Of a DNA stretch of 64,000 bases, positions 21,050 to 30,272 are shown in pieces; position 1 is the first letter of the stretch; each line of letters begins with the position of its first letter. A program made the position numbers and the translations under genes. This DNA is from Platanthera guangdongensis (Eukaryota; Streptophyta; Magnoliopsida; Asparagales; Orchidaceae). Below the pieces are notes generated by a model. That model made no database searches, was not told the DNA's origin, and saw only the letters and a program-made list of their open reading frames with translations. The stretch covers positions 5,350,332-5,414,331 of the forward strand of contig CM077150.1 of the NCBI GenBank assembly GCA_039583875.1, in the 5' to 3' direction.

Positions 21050-21313
21050 TTAGGGAGCTTTCAAAATGTTCCAAATAGAAACAGCCAACTCACTATAATT
21101 AAAAATGCGTTGACTGTCCTCAGAGTACGGATTGGTGAGACAGCAGTAGCATTTGGTCTGCGTAGGGCGGTCCCATTTAGAAGAACTTTCCAAGCATGAC
21201 GAGACAATTTGGTGGGATGATAGAGCACCCAATCCGATTGCTCCATTCCACATTTTCATGGCTGCTAAACTGAGCATCCTAACAAGAATATATGAAGAAA
21301 TTACCATCAGCAA
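21050..21313 (-). pseudogene. LINE-like zinc-binding (zf-RVT) relic
   Basis: The minus-strand frame contains KCYCCLTNPYSEDSQ, then YSELAVSIWNIL. This has the C-x-x-C ... S-E ... S.W layout of the zf-RVT domain found after reverse transcriptase in plant non-LTR elements and LINE-derived genes, with its histidine region degraded. Only about 90 residues are readable. It could also be a piece of an unrelated host gene. Confidence 0.35.
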
Positions 21314-21726
21314 TCCTCCAAATGCGGGAATTGGGAAATCAGTTGCTGCACTCGGGGAATCAAGAAATCATTCAACTTAATAGCCTCACACAGCTTTAAC
21401 ATAGGATTGAAGATAGAATCAGGCTTGACATAGTTGGACACAGGTAGATGAGGGGACCAGTTGTCAAATTTCAGAAACATGCTAGTGAGTAAAACTCAGA
21501 AATTTCTCCATGAACTTGAGGTTCTAGTGCCAGAGACTATTATTTGTTAAATGTTGAATGCTAAGAATTATTGGCTATGAAGTTTGTACTTGGTTTTGAT
21601 GAATCTCGAGCATTTAGATGTTGTTTTCATAATTTCCCAAACGGCTTTCAATCTGAAACAATCACTGATTAAACTGATTCTCTTAATGCCAGCACCATCC
21701 TGGATTATAGGCTTTGCAACTTCTTT
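21314..21726. other. No gene recognised
   Basis: Between the LINE-like relic and the first copia element I see no coding frame, repeat or splice-bounded exon that I can support. Confidence 0.4.
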
Positions 21727-21731
21727 GAAAG

Positions 21732-21934
21732 TGTAGAAAATGAGAACAATGAAGCTTGTATGTTGTATTTTTTGTATAAACAATAAGTATGAATACAAAT
21801 ATAGAGGAAGAGAGGAAGAGAGAAGAGAGAAATCCAAAAAATAAAATGTGGGACAAAACCTAAGACAAACTTAGGCCCATAAATGAGCCACAATTACAAT
21901 GGGCTTTTACATACTTTTCTACTATTTTCTAACA
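21732..21934 (-). repeat. 3' LTR of copia copy 1
   Basis: 203 bp, tgtagaaaatgag to ttttctaaca on the plus strand, next to the purine tract whose complement is ctcccccgtaagctgg. Confidence 0.9.
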
Positions 21935-22130
21935 CTCCCCCGTAAGCTGGAGCATACAAATCGTAAGCACCAAGCTTGAATAGAAACTGTTGATACAATG
22001 GCCGAGGTAGAGCCTTGGTAAAGATATCTGCAACTTGCTCGAAAGCTAGAACATGTTCCAATTCAAGTTTCTTCAGCTGGACCTTCTCCCGGACAAAGTG
22101 ACAATCAACCTCAATGTGTTTTGTTCGTTC
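21935..22130 (-). pseudogene. RNase H C-terminal remnant (copia copy 1)
   Basis: Read from 22130 it encodes HERTKHIEVDCHFVREK, then QVADIFTKALPRPLYQQFLF, and ends with LGAYDLYAPAYGGVLE before the purine tract. This is only the last 60 or so residues of RNase H. The junction at 22130 joins it directly to the end of RT (AKTPMDVNHG), so roughly 650 bp present in the sister elements are missing. Confidence 0.85.
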
Positions 22131-22910
22131 ATGGAACCGTGGTTGACATCCATAGGTGTTTTCGCGGGTTTACATCCAGAGTAACCAGCATCCTGAAGAA
22201 GGTCAAAACAATATTTCCGTTGAGACAAGACCAAACCATCAGGTCTTCGAGCAACCTCAAGTCCAAGGAAGTACCGAAGATTTCTCAGATCTTTTGTTTG
22301 GAAGAAAAAGTTTAAGTGTTGTTTGATCTGTTGAATCCCGGTAGAGTCATAGCCAGTTATCAGAATATCATCCACATAGACTAAGAGAATTACAGTCTTT
22401 GTTGATCGATGACGGGTAAAAAGAAAGAAGTCAGCCGAGCTTCGCTGAAAATCAATCACGAACAACCTTGCTAAATTTTTCAAACCAAGCTCGAGGGAAA
22501 TGTTTGAGACCATAAATCGCCTTACGCAGTCGGCATACCAAGACTCCCCCATGCTCTCAAACCCGGGAGGTTGGGTCATGAAAACCGTCTCTTGAAGATA
22601 ACCATTAAGAAAGACATTTTATATCTAGCTGATGTAATGGCCAGTGTCGGTGAACAATAAGAGATATAAGAACCCATACAGAATTTAGTTTGGCAACAGG
22701 GGAGAAGGTCTCATCATAATCCAAGCCCTGCTGTTGAGCGAACCCACGAGCCATAAGACGAGCTTTGAGGCGATCGATAGTCTCATCCGGAGCATGTTTA
22801 ATGGCAAAGATCCATTTACAGCTAATGCAGGACTGGGCAGACGGAAGGGGTACCGGATCCCAAGTATGATTAGCCCAAAGGACTGACATCTCAGCTTCCA
22901 TTGTCGCACG
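22131..22910 (-). pseudogene. Reverse transcriptase (copia copy 1)
   Basis: The N-terminal part (22901-22605) includes TWDPVPLPSAQSCISCKW, RLMARGFAQQQGLDYDETFS and HRHWPLHQLDIK. The second part (22579-22131) includes LLVYVDDILITG, the intact YVDD catalytic loop, then LRYFLGLEVARRPDGLVLSQ and DAGYSGCKPAKTPMDV. A frameshift near 22600-22580 separates the parts, and another region near 22540-22450 is scrambled. Confidence 0.85.
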
Positions 22911-23165
22911 CCACCCAGGGTATTGGAGAGCCCTCCTACACAGTGTTAAGCAAAGAAATCAAGGAAAAAGCAAGAGCAAATTTGAGCAGAGGAGGATAGA
23001 GCCGATGTAGGGAAATATAGTTGGCCAGAGAATGAGCCGTAGAGGCAGGTGCAGGATCAGCTGGCCGCGAGATAGTGCTGGTAGACGGGAGGAGTGGCTA
23101 GGCTCCGGAGTTCAGACTACGACGAGTGTAAACACGGATGAGAGGTGGTTTAGGTGTTGAGGGTT

Positions 23166-24308
23166 TTATGTGGGGTGTTGGAAGTAGAGGAGGTAGAGAA
23201 GTCGTAACTGGGATAGTAGGACGAGGCACAGGGTGCTCACAAGGAGGAGCAGAAGTGGAGGACAAAAAGGTTGGTCTTCCATAAAAGTAACATCAGCGGA
23301 CACAACCACTTTCCGGTCGACAGTAGAATAACATACATACCCTTTTTGAGTGCGAGAGTACTCTACGAACATACATTTAGTTGCTCGGGGGGCAAATTTA
23401 TCCGTAGGTGGACCGAGGTTATGGACATAGCAAGCACACCCAAACACCCAAGGTGGGAGAGGAAACAGAGACTGAGAAAGAAAGAGGAGGCTAAACGGAG
23501 TGACAAAATTGAGGACGGAGAAAGACAGACGATTGATGAGATGACACGCAGCCGAAACTACAAAGTTTCAGTATTCGATGGGTACCTGCATCTGGAGCAT
23601 TAAGGAGCGGGCAACGTCAAGAAGATGCCGATTTTTGCGTTCAGCCACACCATTTTGCTGAGGAGTGTAAGCACAAGATGTTTGATGTATAATGACAAAT
23701 TCTGTACAAAGTGAGGTGAACGTTCGGCTCGTATATTCCCGCGCATTGTCAGTGCGGATAATTTTAAGTGGGGAAGAGAACTGAGTACAAAGTTCAGTAA
23801 CGAATGTACGGAATATAGAAGTGAGTTCAGTACAATCATGTAGTAAATATAACCATGTCACGCGAGAGTAATCATCAATAAAGGTAACAAAGTAGCGGTA
23901 CTCAAATACAATAGGGACTTTATAAGGGCCCCAAATATCAGAATGGACAATGGATAAAGGAGTACTACTCCGATTACAGACAGGACTAAAAGAAACTCGA
24001 TATTGTTTACCAAAGATACAAGACTCACAAGTAAACTCATTCAAGGAGACATTCGGAAGAGCTTGCTTTAGAATCTGGAGGGGAGCATGGTCCAAGCCGA
24101 CGATGTCACTCAACAGATTAGACAATAGAAAGGGTAGATGGAAGGACCTCAAGAAGATAGAGCCAATGAGACAGCCGTCCGCTACCAATAATATTTCATG
24201 TTTCTCGATCCTGTACAACAAAAGAAGATGGTGAGAATGTAACATGACAATCAAGATCCTGAGTAAGTCAGCTAATATAAAGTAAGTTGAACGGGGAGCC
24301 CGGAACAT
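23166..24308 (-). pseudogene. Integrase (copia copy 1)
   Basis: The GAG-pre-integrase zinc region reads ILKQALPNVSLNEFTCESC. The catalytic blocks are IVHSDIWGPYK (first Asp), IIRTDNAREY (second Asp) and QQNGVAERKN (Glu), all intact (24070-23600). A frame break near 23560 separates this from the C-terminal part (23447-23166), which contains FGCACYVHNLGPPTDK and the copia-typical YSRTQKGYVCYS segment, then a low-complexity linker toward RT. Confidence 0.85.
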
Positions 24309-24737
24309 GAAGAACCGAGGTTAATGAGAGGTTGGGTGTAAGCTGGATATCAGCAGCTTCGGAGACAGGGGTGGAGTCACCATTAGCGACATTAATGAAC
24401 TTGGGATGAGGAGAGGCCAAGTATTGCGGCGGCTTCTGGCAAGTAATGTGGTGGGTGGCACCAGAGTCCACAATCCAGTGGGAACTCCGAGATAGACATG
24501 TTATACCTTCATTAGCGATGGAAGCCACAGAGCCCGAGGAGCAAGAAATCACCCCTTGGAGTTGCTGAAGCTGGGTGCGGATAGCATCAATGTCAATCTG
24601 AGCATTTGAGGAAGTCGAAGTATAAGCCACGAGCGGAGACTCGGCCTTCGTAGAAGCAGCAAGGTGGGGTGGCAGACCATGCTTACGATAGCAGGTAGCC
24701 TCCAAATGATTATCCCGACCGCAGAAAGTGCATTTAA
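24309..24737 (-). pseudogene. Zinc knuckle and aspartic protease (copia copy 1)
   Basis: The nucleocapsid zinc knuckle ends in LEATCYRKHGLPPHL. The protease motif HWIVDSGATHHIT lies near 24490-24450, with the catalytic Asp intact. It is followed by a SVLHVPGSPFNLLYIS segment, the usual flap/strand region of copia proteases. A frameshift at the G8 run near 24738-24745 disconnects it from gag. Confidence 0.8.
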
Positions 24738-25523
24738 GGGGGGGTTTTCAGTACGTCCTCGTCCGCGAGACGAATGCTGACCCACACTGGTCGAGGTACC
24801 ACGAGTGAAGAGATTTGGTGAAGGTAGCTGGAGAAGAGCTGGAGAGGGAGGCAGAGGAGCCTCGGATGGCGGAGTGACCTTCAGAAGCATGGAGCAGACA
24901 TCAGAGAGAGAGGGAGTAGTGGCAGAGCAGAGTATTTGAGCTCGAACACTGTATAGATGCGGAGGAACCTGTGTCATCATTATGGCAATCCCGACAGCTT
25001 CTTTTTGTGCCCGTCGGGCAACTAGATCAGTAGTAGGAGGCTGGTGTTGTATCCATGCCTCAACAAGTGTCTTGGCCTTGGGAACGAAGTGAGTCATATC
25101 GCCAGGTATCCCGGGATCAAGGGATTGAAGAACAGTGATGATGTCAAACAGATGTTGGAGGCTGTTTTGGCCAGAATAGAAGGAGTGGAGTTCCTCCAAC
25201 ATGGACTTAGCCGTGTCATGGTACATGGCCATCATGTATGGCTTGGTATCCATGGAGTTGAGAAGCCAGGATTTCACACGACCGTCATCACGAAGCCACT
25301 CGTCAGTAAGAAGGGTAGGAGTAGCCCGAGTCAAGTGATGAAACAGTCCTTTCGTCTGGAGGACCCGACGAACTGAATGAACCCATTCCACAAAGTTCCT
25401 TTTTCCAGTGACAGATATAGTGGTAATCCTGAGTTCATCCCGAATATCAGTAGCAGAGGAAGCAGCCCGAGGTGGTAGAGATGAAGCGCCAGCGGACTCG
25501 CCAGAGGCAGTAGTAGAATCCAT
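24738..25523 (-). pseudogene. Gag (copia copy 1)
   Basis: The likely start is the ATG at 25523-25521 (MDSTTASGESAG). The core contains RITTISVTGKRNFVEWVHSV, SWLLNSMDTKPYM, LHSFYSGQNSLQHLFDI and RRAQKEAVGIAIMMTQVPPH. That is the UBN2/gag-polypeptide pattern of plant copia elements. The open frame extends 220 bp upstream of this ATG into the repeat-rich leader, which is not expected to be translated. Confidence 0.8.
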
Positions 25524-26484
25524 GAAGCCGCGGGGAGAAGGCAGCAGCGGCGAACAGAATGCAGCAGCAGCAGCGGACAGAAGGCAGCAGCAGACAGCAG
25601 CGGACATGAGGCCACAGCGGACAAAACAAGCCGCGCACGAAGAGGCCGAGCGAAAAAGAAGCAACCCACAACCGGAAGAGAGCAGAGCAAAAACAGGAGA
25701 AGCCGCATGGTCTCGGTTCACTACACCAGCGACAAGAGGCCGCACTAAGGTGCGGAGCCAGCAGCGGGTAGAGAGGCCGCAGCGGCTAAGAGAGTCAACC
25801 TGTAACCTAAATTAGGCGGGCGGAGGAGAAGAACAGAAACCACACGGTCTCGGTGTCAACACACCAGCGGTAAGAGGCCGCGACCAAGATGCGGAGCCCG
25901 CAGCGGGTAGAGAAGCCGCAGCGGCTAAGAGAGGGCCAAGCGGGACGCCCGCAGAGAGTGAAGAAGGGAGACCACAGCGGGTAGGAGAGCAGCAGCGGAA
26001 AGAGAAGCCGCAACGACTTAAGCAAGGAAAACCACACGGTCTCGGTGAGAACACCAGCGGCACAGAACGGTGCCGCGACCAGACGCGGTGCTCGTAGCGG
26101 TTCGAAAAAACCGTAGCGAGAAAAAGAAGTCACAGCGACAAGGAACGAAGTCGCGCGATAAGATAAGAGAAGAAGAGACTGTGGGTAGAAGAAGAGACCG
26201 CAGTGAGAGGGCGGGAAGCCGGGCGGAAAGAAAGAAGAAATCGGTCGGTTAGGGGGAAGGGTCCACCAAACCGAGAGGTTTATAAAAGGGGGGGGTGAGA
26301 GGAGGAGGAGGCCACGAGAGAGAAAGAGGAAGAGGAGCGGCAAGAGAACAATACACCGCGCGGGAAGCCGCGGTTAGAAGCAGGAGAACCGGGGAAGGCC
26401 GCAAGATAGAGCGAATAAGCCGGAGATCAAACAGCCCGGTTAAAAAGAGAACCAAGCGGACAGAAACAGGCAGACCGGACCGTA
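25524..26484 (-). repeat. Expanded, repeat-rich 5' leader (copia copy 1)
   Basis: About 960 bp between PBS and gag, purine-rich on the plus strand, made of degenerate units such as gcagcggctaagagagg, accacacggtctcggtg and caccagcggnaagaggccgc. Several units recur two or three times (25700-26080). No coding function is likely. Similar leaders occur in copies 2 and 3. Confidence 0.7.
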
Positions 26485-26498
26485 TCCCTCTGATACCA
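26485..26498 (-). promoter_or_regulatory. Primer-binding site (copia copy 1)
   Basis: On the minus strand it reads tggtatcagaggga, adjoining the 5' LTR. Confidence 0.85.
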
Positions 26499-26694
26499 TG
26501 TAGAAAATGAGAACAATGAACCTTGTAGGTTTTATTTTTTGTATAAACAATAAATATGAATACAAATATATAGGAAGAGAGGAAGAAAGAAATATCAAAA
26601 ATACAACGTGGGACAAAACCTAAGACAAACTTAGGCCCATAAATGAGCCACAATTACAATGTGCTTTTACATACTTTTCTACTATTTTCTAACT
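26499..26694 (-). repeat. 5' LTR of copia copy 1
   Basis: 196 bp, tgtagaaaatgag to ttttctaact. The terminal a of taaca has become t. Confidence 0.9.
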
Positions 26695-26699
26695 GAAAG

Positions 26700-27424
26700 A
26701 ATGAAATTAGTAATTAAGATTCTTTCCGCATTTTAAAGACTGTTCTACGAATAGAATTGGTAGCCCTTAGGTGAATAGTATTGCTTTGAAGAACGTATTA
26801 CAGTAGGAGGATTCTACCAGCCTGGTTCAAAAGCTTGTTCAGCCGAATTGTTCATTTTCTTCCCATTTTTTTGCAATAAGCTCGAACGGATCGTTCCTGT
26901 GTCATAGGCAAGAACTATGAATTCAGCTCCAATTAATTATTCCTTGCATCTCTATTTAACAAAATTGCATCGAAATCATGTACAATATCCTGTAACATAT
27001 TTTCTACCATCAATTGAACCATCCGAATCAGCATGATGCAGATACCTCCACACTTTTATTTTCACTCTAACCAAAGAAGAATCTTTCACAGAGTAGAATT
27101 CATATATTTAAGAATTGGATACACATTATTTAGATGAGCACCATGAGGATTATGAATATCTTGGCTCACCATGCTCATTGCAAATGATATCAGCTCTTAT
27201 ATGGGATAGATAAATAAGCTTCCATACAATCCTTAGGTATCGCCCCTATCTACAGACTCCCCACTTACATTTTTCCGAAATTTTATTTTTATCGAGTCTA
27301 TCTGCATGTTTGCAGATAACCTTTTCACTTTCTTATAATAGATCACTAGTATGTTTATATCCTAGATAAGGATATCTATATTAATTTTGGCAATTTCCAA
27401 AATATCAACAAGTCAGTATCTTTG
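26700..27424. other. Spacer between copia copies, no gene recognised
   Basis: About 725 bp of moderately AT-rich DNA. Its right part, joined across the copia copy 2 insertion to 33873 onward, belongs with an older copia RT relic. I could not define its left part. Confidence 0.4.
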
Positions 27425-27429
27425 GTATC

Positions 27430-27619
27430 TGTAGAGAGGGAAAAATACCACCTTGTATATATGTTCACTTGTATCAAATACAAAGAATGAGTACAAATAT
27501 ATAGATGAGAGAAGAAGAGAAGGTCCTATACAAGATGTGGGACTAAAGAGAGGAGAGAAAAACAATAAATGTCCATAAATGTTGCATAATGGGCCTACAC
27601 TAAATGGGCTTTTCCAACA
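27430..27619 (-). repeat. 3' LTR of copia copy 2
   Basis: 190 bp, tgtagagagggaaaa to cttttccaaca on the plus strand. The complement of the purine tract (ctcccccgcaagctggag) follows inside. Confidence 0.9.
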
Positions 27620-28483
27620 CTCCCCCGCAAGCTGGAGCGTATAGGTCATATGCACCCAGCTTGGAAAAACACTGGTAGAATAGGGTACTAGATAAGGTCT
27701 TTGTGAGAATGTCAGCAACTTGATCAGTGCCCGGAACATGCTTTAACTCAAGTTTCTTCAATTGAACTTTCTCTCGAATAAAGTGACAGTCGACTTCGAT
27801 ATGTTTTGTGCGCTCATGAAACACCGGATTCTTTGCTATGTGTATGGCGGTTTGACTATCACAGAATAGAACAGCAGATGAGGGGAGTTTTACTCCCAGG
27901 TCAGTAAGGAGACTTTCAAGCCATGTGAGTTCTGAGACAACGAGGCCATCGACCGGTATTCAGCTTCTGCAGAGGAGCGGGCGACCACAACTTGTTTCTT
28001 ACTTTTCCATGTAATGAGATGACCACCAAAATAAGTACAGAACCCACTTGTTGACCTCCGATCGTCCAGAGAACCGGCATAATCGGCATCAGAATAAGCG
28101 ACTAATGCAGGAGCCGAGTCGGAGGTTTTGTAAACCAGCCCTTGACCCGGAGCTCCCTTAAGGTATCGGAGAATCCGTTCAACCTCCTGGAGATGAGAAA
28201 CCCGGGAGGCGTGCATGAACCGACTGACAACCCCAACAGCAAACGATATATCTGGCCTCGTGACCGTTAGATAGATCAACTTTCCCACAAGTTGTCGATA
28301 GTATTCTGGGTTCTGAAGAAGCAAATCGTCATCAGAAGCATGAGCACACAGTTTGTGATTTACCTTCATCGGGGTACAAGCTGTTTTGCAACCGGACTGA
28401 CCAAGCGTCTTTGAGAAGATCGAGACAGTACTTCCGTTGGGAGAGGACCAACCCGTCTGGTCGTCGTGCGATTTCGAGACCAA
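27620..28483 (-). pseudogene. RNase H (copia copy 2)
   Basis: The frame from 28483 includes NPEYYRQLVGKLIYLTVTRP, DISFAVGVVSRFMH, then the RNase H block ALVAYSDADYAGSLDDRRST and KSKKQVVVARSSAEAEYRSM. After a frame change near 27930 it continues with HERTKHIEVDCHF and QVADILTKTLS, and ends LGAYDLYAPACGGVLEKP at 27605. The catalytic Asp and Glu positions are present. It is a near full-length copia RNase H with one or two frameshifts. Confidence 0.85.
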
Positions 28484-30180
28484 GGAAGTAGCGAAGATGC
28501 CCCAGGTCTTTAGTCTGAAATACAGTGCTCAGATGCTGTTTGACCTCTTGATCCCCTTTGAATCTCTCATCAACACAAACCAACAGAAGACGGTTCCATG
28601 GCCCGGTGTTGGGTGAATAGGGAGAAATCTGCAGAACTCCGAGTGACCTCATCCCGAACCACCTTGTTGAACTTGTCAAACCACGCCCGAGGGGACTGTT
28701 TGAGAGCATAAAGATTTCTTGAGACATACCCGAGACTCCCCCGTGGTCTCAAATGTGGCGCATGTAGACGGCTTCTGAAGGTCGCATCAAAAAGGCGTTC
28801 TTGATATCGACTGAGAGGGGCCAGTGGCGGTGTACCTCCACGGAGAGAAGAACACGGACGGTGTCGGTTCCAGGAGAGAAGGTGATGTAGGGGTGGCTAG
28901 TGATGCTCGGAAGCTAGGACTCTCGTGCACGTGTGAATAGGCAATGCTACAGCAATGAGCATCAATGCAGAAGCTCACGCAGTGAAGGCCCCAATGCCTC
29001 GACCGACTAATTCCACAATAATTATTACGTATAAAACACAACTTAGGTAGATAAACGACCAAGTGTCAATGTCAAGTACAAACATAATACCATGAAATAC
29101 TCACGACGCAGTGGGCTGATCCGAGGCGATGGAGGATTTGACGAGCCGGATGCAAAACGAGCGATCGGAAGTGGAATCGGAGGCGACGCGGCGATGGCGG
29201 TGGCTGCCTTCGGCGAAAAGAGGCGGTGGCGGATGGTTCTTGATTTGGAAGACATACGGATCGGAGTGTCGGTGGAGACTAGGACCCGGGCTGTGAGAGT
29301 GAGAATACGGAAGTGGAGAGTAGATCGGGGAAAGGTAGTGCTAGATCAATTAGATCTAGGGTTTTCGGAGTGTTGGGGAGTGGATCGAAGGGGAAGAGAG
29401 AGGAGTGGCCGGTTAGGGTGGAGGCTCCCTAGGGTGGCTGGTTTTGGTGAGAAGAGGTGGCGGCTTGGCTGGGCTGCTGTAGGGAGAGGCCGGCTGGTAC
29501 AGGATGGAGACAGGGGTGGTGGAGTGTGCTGGTTGGTCGGCCGGTGCAGGGGAAAACAGTGGGCTGGGCTGGGGTTTGAACAGGGGCTGTCGGCTGCTGT
29601 TTTCACAGCAGGCCGGCAGATTTCGGGGGTGGTTTTGGGGCCTCCGGCGGGGAAAAAGGGGAAATGGCTGGAAAACGAAGGAGGGGGATAGGGGTTACCT
29701 GGGGATGAAGAAAACCACCTAGGAGTCGTCACCTAGGGCTCCACGGTGTCGGCACCGGGGAAGATCGCAGGCCATGAATTCTCCAAATTCTGCAATGCAG
29801 GCATCCTATTTATAAGACCATCCCCATCACGCTATGATTGGCCGGTGGGAGCCCTTAAAATACATCCAAATAAACTCAAAAAAATATAAAGTAATATAGC
29901 GTTTTGACTCGCGGCACGCTCCGGACGCAATCGCGGAGGTGTCGATCCGGGAGCATATATGGAAAGTTGCCAAATAGCTGAACCGGACGTGTCCTTGTCT
30001 CTGCTCCGCATCAGAAGGTCTCCTCATAGTCAAGGCCCTCCTGTTGCGTGAAGCCACGGGCCGACGGGCCTTCAGGCGGGCAATAGTGTCATCCGGAGCA
30101 TGCTTGATGACGAAAACCCACTTACACCCAACAGGGTGCTGACCTGGAGGTAAGGGAACCAAGTCCCAGGTCTGGTTGGC
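28484..30180 (-). pseudogene. Reverse transcriptase interrupted by an insertion (copia copy 2)
   Basis: The N-terminal part (30180-30013) encodes LVPLPPGQHPVGCKWVFVIK, HAPDDTIARLKAR and, after a break, a GLDYEETF-like end. The frame resumes at 28883 after the 28884-30012 insertion and one copy of its 7-bp duplication (VRVLLSVEVHRHWPLS). The catalytic loop near 28560 reads LLLVCVDERFKGD where sister elements have LLVYVDDILI, so the YVDD box is lost. LRYFLGLEIARRPDGLVLSQ is preserved at 28510-28440. The enzyme is dead by residue loss and by insertion. Confidence 0.85.
28884..30012 (-). mobile_element. Inserted element of an unrecognised family (copy C of promoter-module repeat)
   Basis: 1,129 bp bounded by agaaggt on both sides (28877-28883 and 30013-30019). 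Taking out the insert and one duplicate restores the copia RT codons (YEETFSP). Read on the minus strand it starts gatgcggagcagag and ends ccacccctacatc. Near its 5' end it has a CCAAT box and TATAAATA (29814-29807), then cggtgccgacaccgtgga and a splice-donor-like ccaggtaacc. A GC-rich body follows with no protein I recognise. The terminal inverted match is weak (gatg). A 7-8-bp duplication would suit a hAT-like or other DNA transposon, but the superfamily is not established. Confidence 0.65.
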
Positions 30181-30272
30181 CCAAATGGCGTCATTTCTTC
30201 GTCCATGGCAGCCTGCCAGCCGGGATATTGAAGTGCCTCCTGCAAAGAGTTAGGGACAGAAACAGAGGATAA

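Larger units (their letters stand above)
21732..26694 (-). mobile_element. Ty1/copia retrotransposon, copy 1
   Basis: A 4,963-bp element with LTRs of 203 and 196 bp and a perfect gaaag duplication (21727-21731 and 26695-26699). On the minus strand the order is 5' LTR, PBS, long leader, gag, zinc knuckle, protease, integrase, RT, RNase H remnant, PPT, 3' LTR, the copia order with integrase before RT. It is the shortest of the three large copia elements because most of RNase H is missing. All coding domains carry frameshifts or stops. Confidence 0.9.

Noticed and set aside
29092..29691. 199-codon Gly/Arg-rich plus-strand frame
   Set aside because: It lies in the GC-rich body of the inserted element, opposite to its promoter-like module. 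No domain is recognisable.
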